DNA from: an uncultured Lachnospiraceae bacterium
Lineage (GTDB): Bacteria > Bacillota > Clostridia > Lachnospirales > Lachnospiraceae
Direction: 5' to 3'
DNA: 32,015 bases
Assembly: GCA_947363565.1 (NCBI GenBank)
Contig: CANAPP010000038.1
Location: forward strand, 1 to 32,015
The notes under the pieces: model-generated
Database searches by the model: none
What the model was told of the DNA's origin: nothing
What the model saw: the letters and a program-made list of their open reading frames with translations, nothing else
Part shown: positions 25,303 through 32,015 of the stretch, piece after piece
How positions within the stretch are numbered: the stretch's first letter is position 1
Layout: every line of letters begins with the position of its first letter
Translations under genes and position numbers: made by a program

Positions 25303-26307
25303 GTGAATGAAGAATTAAAACAGAAGATACGTGAGATTCTGCTGGAACGGTACGGGGTGGATATCGCGGAGGCAGTGTGCCGTTTTTCCACACAAAATTA
25401 CGCGTTTATTTTTCCGGAAAGACCATACATGATCCGCGTGAGCATTTCCCCCAAAAAGAGCAGGAGTGAGATCTTAAGCGAGCTGATGTGGGTGGATGAT
25501 CTGAAGCCGTTCAAGCAGACGATATGCGAGCCTAACGCTTCGCTGAACGGGCTTTTGCTGGAAGAGTTTGCAATTGACGGCAAGCTGTACCGGGCCAGCA
25601 TGTTCCGCACAGCCCGGGGAAATATTAAGCTGACTACGGAGATGAAACCAATGTTCTTTATCTGTGTGGGTGACCTGTTAGGGGCGATCCATCATGTCAG
25701 CACCAACGAAAGGGAGCTGGGGATACGTTACAGCCGAAAAAAACTGAGCGATACGTTTGACGCATTGAAAAACCGGGTCAAAGAGCATATACCGCCGCAG
25801 ATCGAAAAGCGGATCACCTCGGTTCAGCAGGAGGTGGACAGCCTGCCGGAAGAACTGGGCCGGTATGGTATCTGCCATGGGGATTTCCATATCAATAACT
25901 TTTTTGTGGAAGAAAATAATATCTGGCTCTTCGATTTTGACGGCTGTACCTATGCCAGCTATATGTATGATGTGGCAAGCTTCATCCAGGCATGCTTCCT
26001 GATGGGGTACAAGGCGGGCGAGGACTGCCGTAAGGTGCTTTATGAGGACATACTTCCTTATTTTAAGACGGGCTATGAACTGAACAAGGAATGTGACGAG
26101 CATTACTGGGATCATCTGGAGCTGTTCATCACATACCGTGTGGCGATGGCCTACATGTCGCTTTTAGAGATAGATGAATGCGGCGTCGTGGATGATCTGG
26201 AACAGATCAGGCAGTTTTTAAGCTATATCATCTCCCAGGAGGATGTATTAGGCGCGATGACCGCGGCGCTCAAACAACAGGCGGGCGGTTATGACGAAGG
26301 GAAGTAG
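25303..26307 (+). CDS. APH/choline-kinase-fold phosphotransferase
   Basis: The 334-residue protein has the phosphotransferase signature HGDFHINN (192-199; catalytic Asp194 and Asn199) followed by the metal-binding LFDFDG (Asp211, Asp213), as in aminoglycoside phosphotransferases and related small-molecule kinases. The N-terminal part (for example YMIRVS) carries the kinase-lobe lysine/arginine region but is divergent. The start is GTG 25303, with AAAGGA about 10 bases upstream. It lies between STAS copy 2 and the third MATE transporter, six bases before the latter. Possible jobs are phosphorylating the NRPS product for self-protection or tailoring. A housekeeping substrate such as a sugar or amino alcohol cannot be excluded. 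The substrate is not readable from sequence. Confidence 0.85.
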   Translation: MNEELKQKIREILLERYGVDIAEAVCRFSTQNYAFIFPERPYMIRVSISPKKSRSEILSELMWVDDLKPFKQTICEPNASLNGLLLEEFAIDGKLYRASMFRTARGNIKLTTEMKPMFFICVGDLLGAIHHVSTNERELGIRYSRKKLSDTFDALKNRVKEHIPPQIEKRITSVQQEVDSLPEELGRYGICHGDFHINNFFVEENNIWLFDFDGCTYASYMYDVASFIQACFLMGYKAGEDCRKVLYEDILPYFKTGYELNKECDEHYWDHLELFITYRVAMAYMSLLEIDECGVVDDLEQIRQFLSYIISQEDVLGAMTAALKQQAGGYDEGK

Positions 26308-26313
26308 TGTAAT

Positions 26314-28131
26314 ATGAGGAATGACTATATTGTACGGAAACTGTACTATTCTTTTGTGACGGTTTCCATATTGTCGGCATTGACGGCGACCGTGGGGATG
26401 CTGATCGACAACATCATCGTTGGAAGATACCTTGGTTCAGACGCCCTCGGCGCAATGGGTGTGGTCGGCCCTGTGAGCCTGCTCCTTTCTGCTTTTGGGA
26501 ATATCTGTTCAGGCGGGGGCACCGCAAGGGCTTCACAGGCCGTGGGCAGGGGCGATAAAGAGCAGGTCTGCCGGATTTTTACGGTTACGATGCTGTTTGC
26601 GTTCCTTGCGGGAATGACCCTTACCGCTGCCGGCCTGGCTTTTACTCCGCAGATAACGGATATTCTGGGAGCAAAGGGAGTATTGAAGGGACTGACGGAG
26701 CAGTACTTATATGGTTATTTTTTAGGAGCGCTTCCTACGGTCATGCTGACGGCGCTGATGGGGTTTGTCCGGATTGACGGCTCCCCCAGGCTTCCGGTCA
26801 TATGCATCGCAGTCATGTCCGTGTGCAATATTGCGCTGGACCTTATCATGGTGCTTGTGCTGCATAAAGGGATGCTGGGCATGGCGCTGGCAACGGCGAT
26901 CAGCTACTATATCGCGTTTCTCACGGGCTGTTCGCATTTTACCAGCAAACGCAGCACGTTGAAGCTGGTACGGGTAAGGGGCATCGCGAAGGAACTGTCC
27001 GCGACGATCGTCACCGGAGCGCCTACGGCGATCAGCCGTATCAGTGACACATTAAAGGTGATGATCCTGAATAATCTCATGGTGACAGTTGTCGGCGTTG
27101 GCGCAGTCACCGCCCTGAATGTCCGGACGCAGGCGAATAATATCGTGGGCGCACTGATCGTTGGCATAGGCCAGGCAGTCATTCCGGTAGTGGGTATGTT
27201 CTATGGGGAGGAGGATCGGACAGCTCTTCGGGATACGCTGAAAACGACATTGAAAATGGGACTTGTCCTCAGCGGGACCGTGGCTTTGGCGTTGCTTATC
27301 TTCCCTTCATCGCTGACAAATGCGTTCGGGGTTGCGGATCCAAAGATCATGGAGATGTCAAATACAGCGGTAAGGCTGTTTGCTGTGGGGATGCCTGTGG
27401 CATTATTGAATGCCATACTGATGAATTTTTACCAGAGCACCGGAAAAACAGGCCTTGCCACGGTGATCTGCGTACTCCAGAGCCTGGTGTATACTGTAGT
27501 CATGGCATTTATACTGATCCGGCCTATGGGCAGTACCGGTGTATGGATTGCATTTCTTCTGGGAGAAGTATGTACACTGATTACGATAGTGCTGTATGTC
27601 ACGCGCAGAAACGGAAATTTTTCTTTGAGGATTTCCGCCTGTATGCTTTTGGAAGAAGAGTTCGGGGGAGATCCGAAGGACAGGCTGGAGCTTTCCATCG
27701 GGAACAGCATGGATGAGGTCATGAGCGTTTCAACGGATATCTACAAGCTGGGCCGCAGCCACGATATTGATGAAAAAATGCTGAATGAGATTTCCCTGTG
27801 TATCGAGGAGATGGCTGGAAATGTAGTCAGGCATGCGTTCAGGCCCGGAGAAAAAAAGTGGTTTGACGTGCTCATTCTGGATAAGCCTGATTCTGTCGTT
27901 GTGCGTATGCGTGATAACGGCGCGGCATTTGACCCCTGGCGTTACATAAATACAGCCGGCGATCCGGGAAAGGGAGAACGGTTTGGCATCAGGATAATCG
28001 CCTCCCTTGCCAGTCAGGTTGATTATTCGCGCAATATGGGGCTGAATGTCCTGATCATCGTCCTGAATAAACCGGCGGGGGCGAAGGACACTGACGGGAG
28101 TGATGCTCCCGGCAGGTACCTGAAATCATAG
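26314..28131 (+). CDS. MATE-family transporter fused to RsbW-like ATPase domain, copy 3
   Basis: The 605-residue product ends the operon. MATE domain features include GMLIDNIIVGRYLGSDALG and twelve hydrophobic segments up to about residue 440. The C-terminal HATPase_c_2-like domain (about 455-590) is the most complete of the three. It has CIEEMAGNVVRHAF (Asn503), MRDNGAAFDPW (Asp534) and a glycine-bearing lid GERFGIRIIASL. ATP binding and serine-kinase activity on a STAS protein are therefore plausible. The start ATG 26314 follows the APH-like gene by six bases, with GAAGGGAAG upstream. A short hydrophilic tail follows the ATPase domain. Function as an exporter is inferred from the family. 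Confidence 0.9.
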   Translation: MRNDYIVRKLYYSFVTVSILSALTATVGMLIDNIIVGRYLGSDALGAMGVVGPVSLLLSAFGNICSGGGTARASQAVGRGDKEQVCRIFTVTMLFAFLAGMTLTAAGLAFTPQITDILGAKGVLKGLTEQYLYGYFLGALPTVMLTALMGFVRIDGSPRLPVICIAVMSVCNIALDLIMVLVLHKGMLGMALATAISYYIAFLTGCSHFTSKRSTLKLVRVRGIAKELSATIVTGAPTAISRISDTLKVMILNNLMVTVVGVGAVTALNVRTQANNIVGALIVGIGQAVIPVVGMFYGEEDRTALRDTLKTTLKMGLVLSGTVALALLIFPSSLTNAFGVADPKIMEMSNTAVRLFAVGMPVALLNAILMNFYQSTGKTGLATVICVLQSLVYTVVMAFILIRPMGSTGVWIAFLLGEVCTLITIVLYVTRRNGNFSLRISACMLLEEEFGGDPKDRLELSIGNSMDEVMSVSTDIYKLGRSHDIDEKMLNEISLCIEEMAGNVVRHAFRPGEKKWFDVLILDKPDSVVVRMRDNGAAFDPWRYINTAGDPGKGERFGIRIIASLASQVDYSRNMGLNVLIIVLNKPAGAKDTDGSDAPGRYLKS

Positions 28132-28162
28132 AAAGGCTGATGAGGTGTAATAAACCGAGAGA

Positions 28163-28204
28163 TTCCGGCATAGGGTATCAAAAAGGACATTCCCTATGCC
28201 GGAA
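28163..28204. repeat. 13-bp inverted repeat after the operon
   Basis: TTCCGGCATAGGG (28163-28175) and CCCTATGCCGGAA (28192-28204) form a perfect stem with a 16-base loop about 30 bases after the last operon gene. The position suits a transcription end. An A-run rather than a T-run follows on the + strand, so it is not a standard intrinsic terminator; it could instead protect the mRNA 3' end. Confidence 0.6.
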
Positions 28205-28334
28205 AAAAGAATGATCTTAACATAAGAGAAAACAGAAAAGAAAATGTCAGAATGAGCAGACCGGATAAAGGATCATTAAAAATAGGATGACTGTCGATCG
28301 GGATGAAAAGGGGTAGCTTTACTATTCTTATCTG

Positions 28335-28851
28335 ATGGGGAACGATGATGCGCCGACCATGAAAGGCAGCACTGTCAATCTTTCCCCTTCGGATGTGCTG
28401 CACATCCTTGGACCCGGCTTTGACGGGCTGGTGGGCTATTCCCCCATTGCCATGGCAAAGAACGCCATCGGCATGGTGATTGCCTGTGAGAAATATGGGG
28501 CGAAGTTTTTCGCCAACGGCGCGCAGCCTAGTGGCGTGCTGAAGCATCCGGGAACGCTGAAGGACCCGTCAAGGGTGCGGGAGAGCTGGCAGTCTACATT
28601 CGACGGCAGCCACAATGCCAACAAGGTGGCCGTTTTGGAGGAGGGATGAAATACACGCCCATCTCCATTTCTCCGGAGTAGGCACAGTTTTTGAACATGA
28701 GGAAATTCCAGATTAATGAGATTGTGCGGATTTTCCGTGTGCCTTCGCACATGGTGGGCGACCTGGAAAAAGCAGTTTCTCCAACATCGAGCAGCAGTCT
28801 TTGGAATTTGTAAAATACACCCTTAACCCGTGTGTAGCGTTTAATAATTAA
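28335..28851 (+). pseudogene. HK97-type phage portal protein remnant
   Basis: The frame from 28335 carries portal-like segments (SDVLHILGPGFDGLVGYS, AKNAIGMVIACEKYGAKFF, KVAVLEEG). The match then shifts frame near 28645 to MKYTPISISPE and meets a TAG stop at 28679-28681. It continues as FQINEIVRIFRVPSHMVGDL, shifts again at the A-run 28767-28771, and runs on as SSFSNIEQQSLEFVKYTLNP before losing similarity. The N-terminal portion and the C-terminus of a normal portal (about 400 residues) are missing. It is a dead prophage fragment, with no other phage structural gene beside it. Confidence 0.8.
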
Positions 28852-29149
28852 AGTTCACAGATTGGAAAAATAGTTGTGAAAAATGACGAAATTTAAAATT
28901 TTATTTTGTGGATAACTTTTTGTGGCTGGAAAGACTACGTTGATAGTTTTTCAGCCAATTTTTTTCATAGAAATCTTCACATCAACAGGTGTTTTTCTAT
29001 ATAAAACAGCCATTTATCCATCTTTTCATCCATACGCTCACTTCAAAAAAAGAAGTTATCCATAGTCAAAATGCCCATACGGAAATTTCCCGGAATTCGC
29101 CAGTTTAGCGGTTTTCTGTTATACTATTACCAGAAAGAGAGGGAATGCC
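28852..29149. other. AT-rich gap with DnaA-box-like motifs
   Basis: No convincing gene is seen here. TGTGGATAA (28907-28915) is an exact DnaA box on the minus strand. TTATCCATA (29056-29064) differs from the box TTATCCACA at one position, and TTATCCATC (29014-29022) at two. The right part holds the promoter candidate for the small gene that follows. The stretch may be the left end of the IS66-type element, but no terminal repeat was identified. Confidence 0.4.
29097..29125 (+). promoter_or_regulatory. Promoter candidate upstream of the IS66-associated small gene
   Basis: TCGCCA (29097-29102, 4 of 6) and TATACT (29120-29125, 5 of 6) are 17 bp apart, about 25 bases before the small coiled-coil gene at 29150. 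AGAGAGGGA then serves as ribosome binding site. Confidence 0.35.
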
Positions 29150-29323
29150 ATGAGTTCGGATTTAAAGGATCTAAAGAAAGAGATTGCCTTGTGTGATGAA
29201 CTGATTGCAGGCCAGGAAAGGGAACTCCGGATCCAAAGCAGACTCATAGAGGAACAGAAAGAAATGATTGAGTTCCTTCAGGAACATATCTCTAAAATAA
29301 CAGATATCATTAACAACGCATAA
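29150..29323 (+). CDS. Small coiled-coil protein upstream of IS66-type transposase
   Basis: This 57-residue, charged, helical ORF (MSSDLKDLKKEIALCDELI at its start; EEQKEMIEFLQEHISKI near its end) begins at ATG 29150 after an AGAGAGGGA ribosome binding site and ends at TAA 29321-29323. It is followed 22 bases later by the IS66-type transposase frame. Spacing and strand suggest that it belongs to the same element, as IS66 elements usually carry small accessory genes. It does not resemble the usual TnpA or TnpB proteins that I know. Function unknown. Confidence 0.55.
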   Translation: MSSDLKDLKKEIALCDELIAGQERELRIQSRLIEEQKEMIEFLQEHISKITDIINNA

Positions 29324-29345
29324 TTCATTTACAGGAAGCACAGCT

Positions 29346-30386
29346 ATGATGGATTCATTTGATCATGTAACACTCCAGTGCCGGTTGAAAGCCCTAAAGG
29401 CAGAAGTGCAGGCATTTAAGTCCGGTGAAAAATACAGGCAGATAAAACTCCTGCATCAGAAAGACATCCATGCCTATGGGCGTAAAGTCCAGAAGCTGCA
29501 GGCAGAGCTTTCGCGCGTCCACAGTAACGCCATTGATATACGTGACCAGTGGTTTCAGATATTTGAGGATATGCAGAAAGAATACGACAGGAAACTGGAA
29601 GAACTCCGGAAGGCAAACCAGGAACTGGAAAAACGGGCTTTAAAGGCCGAATGCCAAAGGGATGAGGCGTTAGGCAAAATAACCGTGCTGCGCCGCCAGC
29701 TGTATGAGGCTGCTTCAGAGCTTGAAGACGAAAAAGGCAGGAATTTAAAGCTCCGGGCACAGATGAACCGGGATTATGAGAATTCCTCCATGCCGTCGTC
29801 AAAAACCATCAAAAAGAAAAAGATTTCCAATAGCCGGGAAAAGACCGGCAGGAAACCGGGCGGACAGCCGGGGCATGGGGGCATGGGAGAAAAAAGCAGA
29901 TTCCCACCAGGCCTGTGGTCGGGCTGGCGCCGCCGCAGGAAGCGCTGGAGGATCCGGATTTCAGGAAAACATCAAAAACCATAAAAAAGCAGGTTGTAAG
30001 CATCCGCCTGGTTCTGGATGTGACGGAATACCATGCAGATGTTTATTATAATTCCAAAACCGGAGAGCGTATCCATGCCCCGTTTCCACCAGGAGTGGTT
30101 AATGATGTGAATTATGCGGGGGACATAAAGGCTTTTTTTGTTCCTGCTTAATCATGACTGCTGCACATCCATTGATAAATGCAAGAGATTCCTGTACGAC
30201 CTGACGGAAGGGAAGCTGAGCATTTCCAAAGGAATGATCAGCAGGCTCAGCAGAGAATTCACAAAGAAATCAGAGAAAGAAATGTATGAGTACATTCCGC
30301 CAGACAAGTATTACCGGGACGGATATAACCTGTACCGGAGGATGGATCACTTTTATGATTGTCAGAATAGGGTGATGACGATATAA
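29346..30386 (+). pseudogene. IS66-family transposase remnant, two frameshifts and an internal deletion
   Basis: The N-terminal coiled-coil part leads to SSMPSSKTIKKKK and GRKPGGQPGHGG, the typical IS66 zinc-finger-side and linker motif. At the A6 run (29890-29895) the match drops by one base into a frame reading KQIPTRPVVGLAPP through VLDVTEYHADVYYN. At the T7 run near 30133-30139 it returns to the first frame and reads FLLNHDCCTSIDKCKRFL and KLSISKGMISRLSREF. It then jumps from KKSEKE to MYEYIPPDKYYRDGYNLYRR, which in IS66 transposases lies far downstream. The central catalytic (DDE) region is therefore deleted. The frame ends at TAA 30384-30386, well before a normal C-terminus. It is an inactive IS copy. 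Confidence 0.8.
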
Positions 30387-30387
30387 T
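30359..30387 (+). promoter_or_regulatory. Near-consensus sigma-A promoter inside the IS66 remnant
   Basis: TTGTCA (30359-30364, 5 of 6), a 17-bp spacer and TATAAT (30382-30387, 6 of 6) lie just before the Rpn-like gene, overlapping the last codons of the broken transposase. A GGAGG ribosome binding site follows at 30403-30407. This is the best promoter match noticed in the window. Confidence 0.75.
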
Positions 30388-30413
30388 ATAGATAAGATAC
30401 CGAGGAGGATATA

Positions 30414-31292
30414 ATGAAAAATAAAAACGAAATAACATATCACAATAAAGATGTCCTGTCCAAGATATTAGCAGAAAATTTCAAAGATAAGTCCTTAAAA
30501 GTTTACGGGATAGACGTGCCAAAGATTAAACAGATCTTGCCGACCAATCTCCCGGAGATACAGGTAAATGAAATGCGGCTTGATAATCTGTTCCTGTTAG
30601 AGGATGATTCTGTAGCAATCATAGATTATGAGAGTGAAGTCAAGTGGGAGAACCAGTTAAAATATATGAATTATATTGTGCGTATTTTGGAAAGATACAA
30701 AAAAGATGAGATGCCAAAGAAGATTCGTATGATCGTTATTTATACGGCAGATGTAGAAACGGCCCCTGAAGAATTTTCGGCAGGATGTCTTACGCTAAAG
30801 ATGGAGAGGACGTTTCTCAGGAAGATAGATTCGGAAGGCGAACGGGAAGAATTGACAAGGAGGCTCAAGGAAAAGCTGCCGTTATCAGATGATGAACTGA
30901 TGAAGCTGATCATCCTGCCCCTTACTTACAAAGGGACGGAGAGAAAGAAGCAGGCGGTAAAAGAAGCGGTGGAACTTGCAAAGCAGATCACGGACAACGA
31001 AAAGAAGACATTTGTATTGTCCGGGATTCTGGTTTTTGCTGACAAGATCATTGACGCAGATACAGCAAAATATATTAAGGAGGTCGTACGTATGACACAA
31101 GTTGCAGAATTATTATTAGAAGAAGGCAGAGAAGAAGGCAGAGAAGAAAGCAGGATACAGGGTATCAATGCATTGATTGACAGTCTGAAATCTCTTTTGA
31201 TTCCTGATGAAACAATCGCAAACCAGCTTATGGAAAGGTATCAGCTTACTAGGGGTGAGGCTGATGCGTTTATCAGGCAGAGACAGATATAA
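30414..31292 (+). CDS. Rpn/PD-(D/E)XK nuclease-like family protein
   Basis: The 292-residue protein has the pattern RLDNLF (Asp57), then VAIIDYESE (Asp71, Glu73), which fits the core of PD-(D/E)XK nuclease-fold proteins of the Rpn / putative-transposase group common in Clostridia. The middle part (LILPLTYKGTERKKQAV, FVLSGILVFADKIID) matches this clostridial family as I remember it. Near the C-terminus EEGREEGREES is a short tandem repeat, as often seen in the family. The last 40 residues resemble a helical C-terminal module. GGAGG lies five bases before ATG 30414. Rpn proteins promote recombination and act as DNA endonucleases in E. coli; activity of this member is not known. Confidence 0.75.
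   Translation: MKNKNEITYHNKDVLSKILAENFKDKSLKVYGIDVPKIKQILPTNLPEIQVNEMRLDNLFLLEDDSVAIIDYESEVKWENQLKYMNYIVRILERYKKDEMPKKIRMIVIYTADVETAPEEFSAGCLTLKMERTFLRKIDSEGEREELTRRLKEKLPLSDDELMKLIILPLTYKGTERKKQAVKEAVELAKQITDNEKKTFVLSGILVFADKIIDADTAKYIKEVVRMTQVAELLLEEGREEGREESRIQGINALIDSLKSLLIPDETIANQLMERYQLTRGEADAFIRQRQI
31119..31154 (+). repeat. 12-bp tandem repeat, three copies, within the Rpn-like gene
   Basis: GAAGAAGGCAGA occurs twice exactly (31119-31130, 31131-31142), followed by a third copy with two changes (31143-31154). The unit is in frame (Glu-Glu-Gly-Arg type), so copy-number change by slippage would keep the frame. Confidence 0.85.
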
Positions 31293-31384
31293 AAAATATA
31301 ACAGGATAAAAACAAGGGTACGTGAAAAGCCCTAATCAGCCAGAATGATCGATTAATGATATATGAAAATGAATAAACAGGTTG

Positions 31385-31409
31385 TCGGGCTGAAATTAAT
31401 TCAGCCCGA
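31385..31409. terminator. Hairpin between convergent genes
   Basis: TCGGGCTGAA (31385-31394) and TTCAGCCCGA (31400-31409) form a 10-bp stem with a five-base loop, between the end of the Rpn-like gene and the end of the leftward HTH gene. A terminator role for either is plausible. T-runs are short on both sides. Confidence 0.5.
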
Positions 31410-31447
31410 AGTTTGCATAGGGACTGTGTTTATTAAGATATTATCTC

Positions 31448-31645
31448 CTATGGAGTCCTTTGCAGATGGCTCTGGGACATCACATATTGTTTGAGAGCCT
31501 GTTTGGGGATCTTCCAGTCCTTACCCTCTTTATACCCCTTCAAACTGCCTGAGCGCACGATCTTATAAGCCTGGGTCATGCCAATTTTAAGAATCTCGGC
31601 TACTTCTTCTACAGTGAGGATATCATCATACTGTTCAAACATCAT
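31448..31645 (-). CDS. Excisionase-family helix-turn-helix protein
   Basis: The 65-residue protein is a single MerR/excisionase-type winged HTH. ILTVEEVAEILKIGMTQAYK forms the two helices and GYKEGKDWKIPKQALKQY the wing and last helix. Such proteins control excision or transcription of mobile elements. Its ATG (31645) overlaps the stop of the upstream relaxase-like gene by one base, so the two are co-translated. The start could also be the second ATG one codon later. Confidence 0.85.
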   Translation of the reverse strand: MMFEQYDDILTVEEVAEILKIGMTQAYKIVRSGSLKGYKEGKDWKIPKQALKQYVMSQSHLQRTP

Positions 31646-32015
31646 TATCCCTTCTTTCCCCGGAATTGTAATGTTACGGTTTCACATGGATACCGTCGCC
31701 GCAGGATATCCTGCAGGTTTGCAAGACGGCCATGCATAACCTCCGGTGTAAGGACAGGATGATCTGGGTGATAGCTGAACGCATTTATGCCGAAATGCAG
31801 ATGCGGATTCCTCTCATCCATGTCCACGCCATAGATGATCTGGTATTCAGAGGAGAATAACCGTGCAATCCGGTCAGCAAGATTTAACAGCTCATTTTCA
31901 CTCCACCGTCTGGAAAAGGTAATCCAGAAGTGCCAGATTTTCTGGTCGTTCGTATGGTCAGAATAAGCTTCGCTTGCTTTAAACTGTTCGATAACAGAGA
32001 TATCAGGACTGCAGT
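31645..32015 (-). CDS. Relaxase/mobilisation-like protein, C-terminal part (runs off the window)
   Basis: The open frame continues to the right edge without a stop, so only the last 123 codons are present and the start lies outside. The visible part reads KIWHFWITFSRRWSENELL, then ARLFSSEYQIIYGVDMDERN and PHLHFGIN. The HLHF histidines in a VDxDExNPHxHF context are like the metal-binding HxH motif of relaxases of mobilizable elements. An internal ATG at 31827 could be mistaken for a start, but the similarity-like region extends well upstream of it. The gene overlaps the HTH gene by one base. Together they suggest the edge of an integrative mobilizable or conjugative element. The family call is moderate. 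Confidence 0.6.
   Translation of the reverse strand, partial: CSPDISVIEQFKASEAYSDHTNDQKIWHFWITFSRRWSENELLNLADRIARLFSSEYQIIYGVDMDERNPHLHFGINAFSYHPDHPVLTPEVMHGRLANLQDILRRRYPCETVTLQFRGKKG

Noticed and set aside
29888-29900. Programmed -1 frameshift at the A6G run of the IS66 transposase
   Set aside because: The run is not in the classical A-AAA-AAG register for the upstream frame. A second opposite shift and a catalytic deletion follow, so simple decay is the better reading.
31645-31827. 60-codon leftward ORF taken as a whole gene
   Set aside because: The same frame stays open to the window edge with relaxase-like sequence, so ATG 31827 is internal.
1-32015. CRISPR arrays, tRNA or rRNA genes
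   Set aside because: No regularly spaced direct repeats with unique spacers, no cloverleaf with a typical T-arm sequence, and no rRNA-like sequence were noticed on either strand.

Overview
The window looks like a chromosome segment of a gut-type anaerobic Firmicute (class Clostridia, most likely Lachnospiraceae or a close relative). The basis is strong AGGAGG ribosome binding sites, a TTG and a GTG start, AgrC/AgrA-type regulators, a lysine-rich Big_2 surface protein, RsbV/RsbW/RsbU-type proteins and decayed clostridial phage and IS66 DNA. No rRNA, tRNA or CRISPR array was seen. The taxon is inferred from gene families only.

Left part (1-5169). A frameshifted DUF3791-like remnant and a hairpin come first. 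A leftward group follows: a LytTR response regulator (4270-4986), an overlapping GHKL sensor kinase (2957-4273) and a secreted Big_2/beta-propeller-like surface protein (476-2890). The divergent gap at 4987-5169 holds two opposed promoter candidates. Between them lies a pair of 9-bp direct repeats that fit the LytTR operator consensus.

Centre (5170-28131). Thirteen rightward genes are packed with gaps of at most about 70 bases and several ATGA overlaps, so they probably form one operon of about 23 kb. Its heart is a 3008-residue NRPS (15901-24927) with order A-T-C-A-T-C-A-T-reductase. The first A domain has lost the Asp that binds an amino group, which suggests a carboxylic-acid starter. The terminal reductase predicts release as an N-acyl dipeptide aldehyde or alcohol. 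Around it sit two more adenylate-forming enzymes (GH3-type and PaaK-type), an acyltransferase-3 membrane protein, a lipoprotein and an APH-fold kinase. There is also a partner-switching set: two STAS proteins, a Cache-HAMP-PP2C phosphatase and an RsbW-like kinase. Three MATE transporters each carry a C-terminal RsbW-like ATPase domain. No sigma factor gene is present. The striking idea is a metabolite operon in which phospho-switch proteins act on, or are sensed by, the exporters themselves, with a LytTR two-component system controlling transcription.

Right part (28132-32015). An inverted repeat follows the operon. Then come a decayed HK97-type phage portal gene, an AT-rich gap with DnaA-box-like motifs, and an IS66 remnant with frameshifts and an internal deletion. 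A PD-(D/E)XK (Rpn-like) protein is driven by a near-consensus promoter lying inside the IS66 remnant. The window ends in a leftward relaxase-like gene and an excisionase-type HTH gene, probably the edge of a mobilizable or conjugative element.
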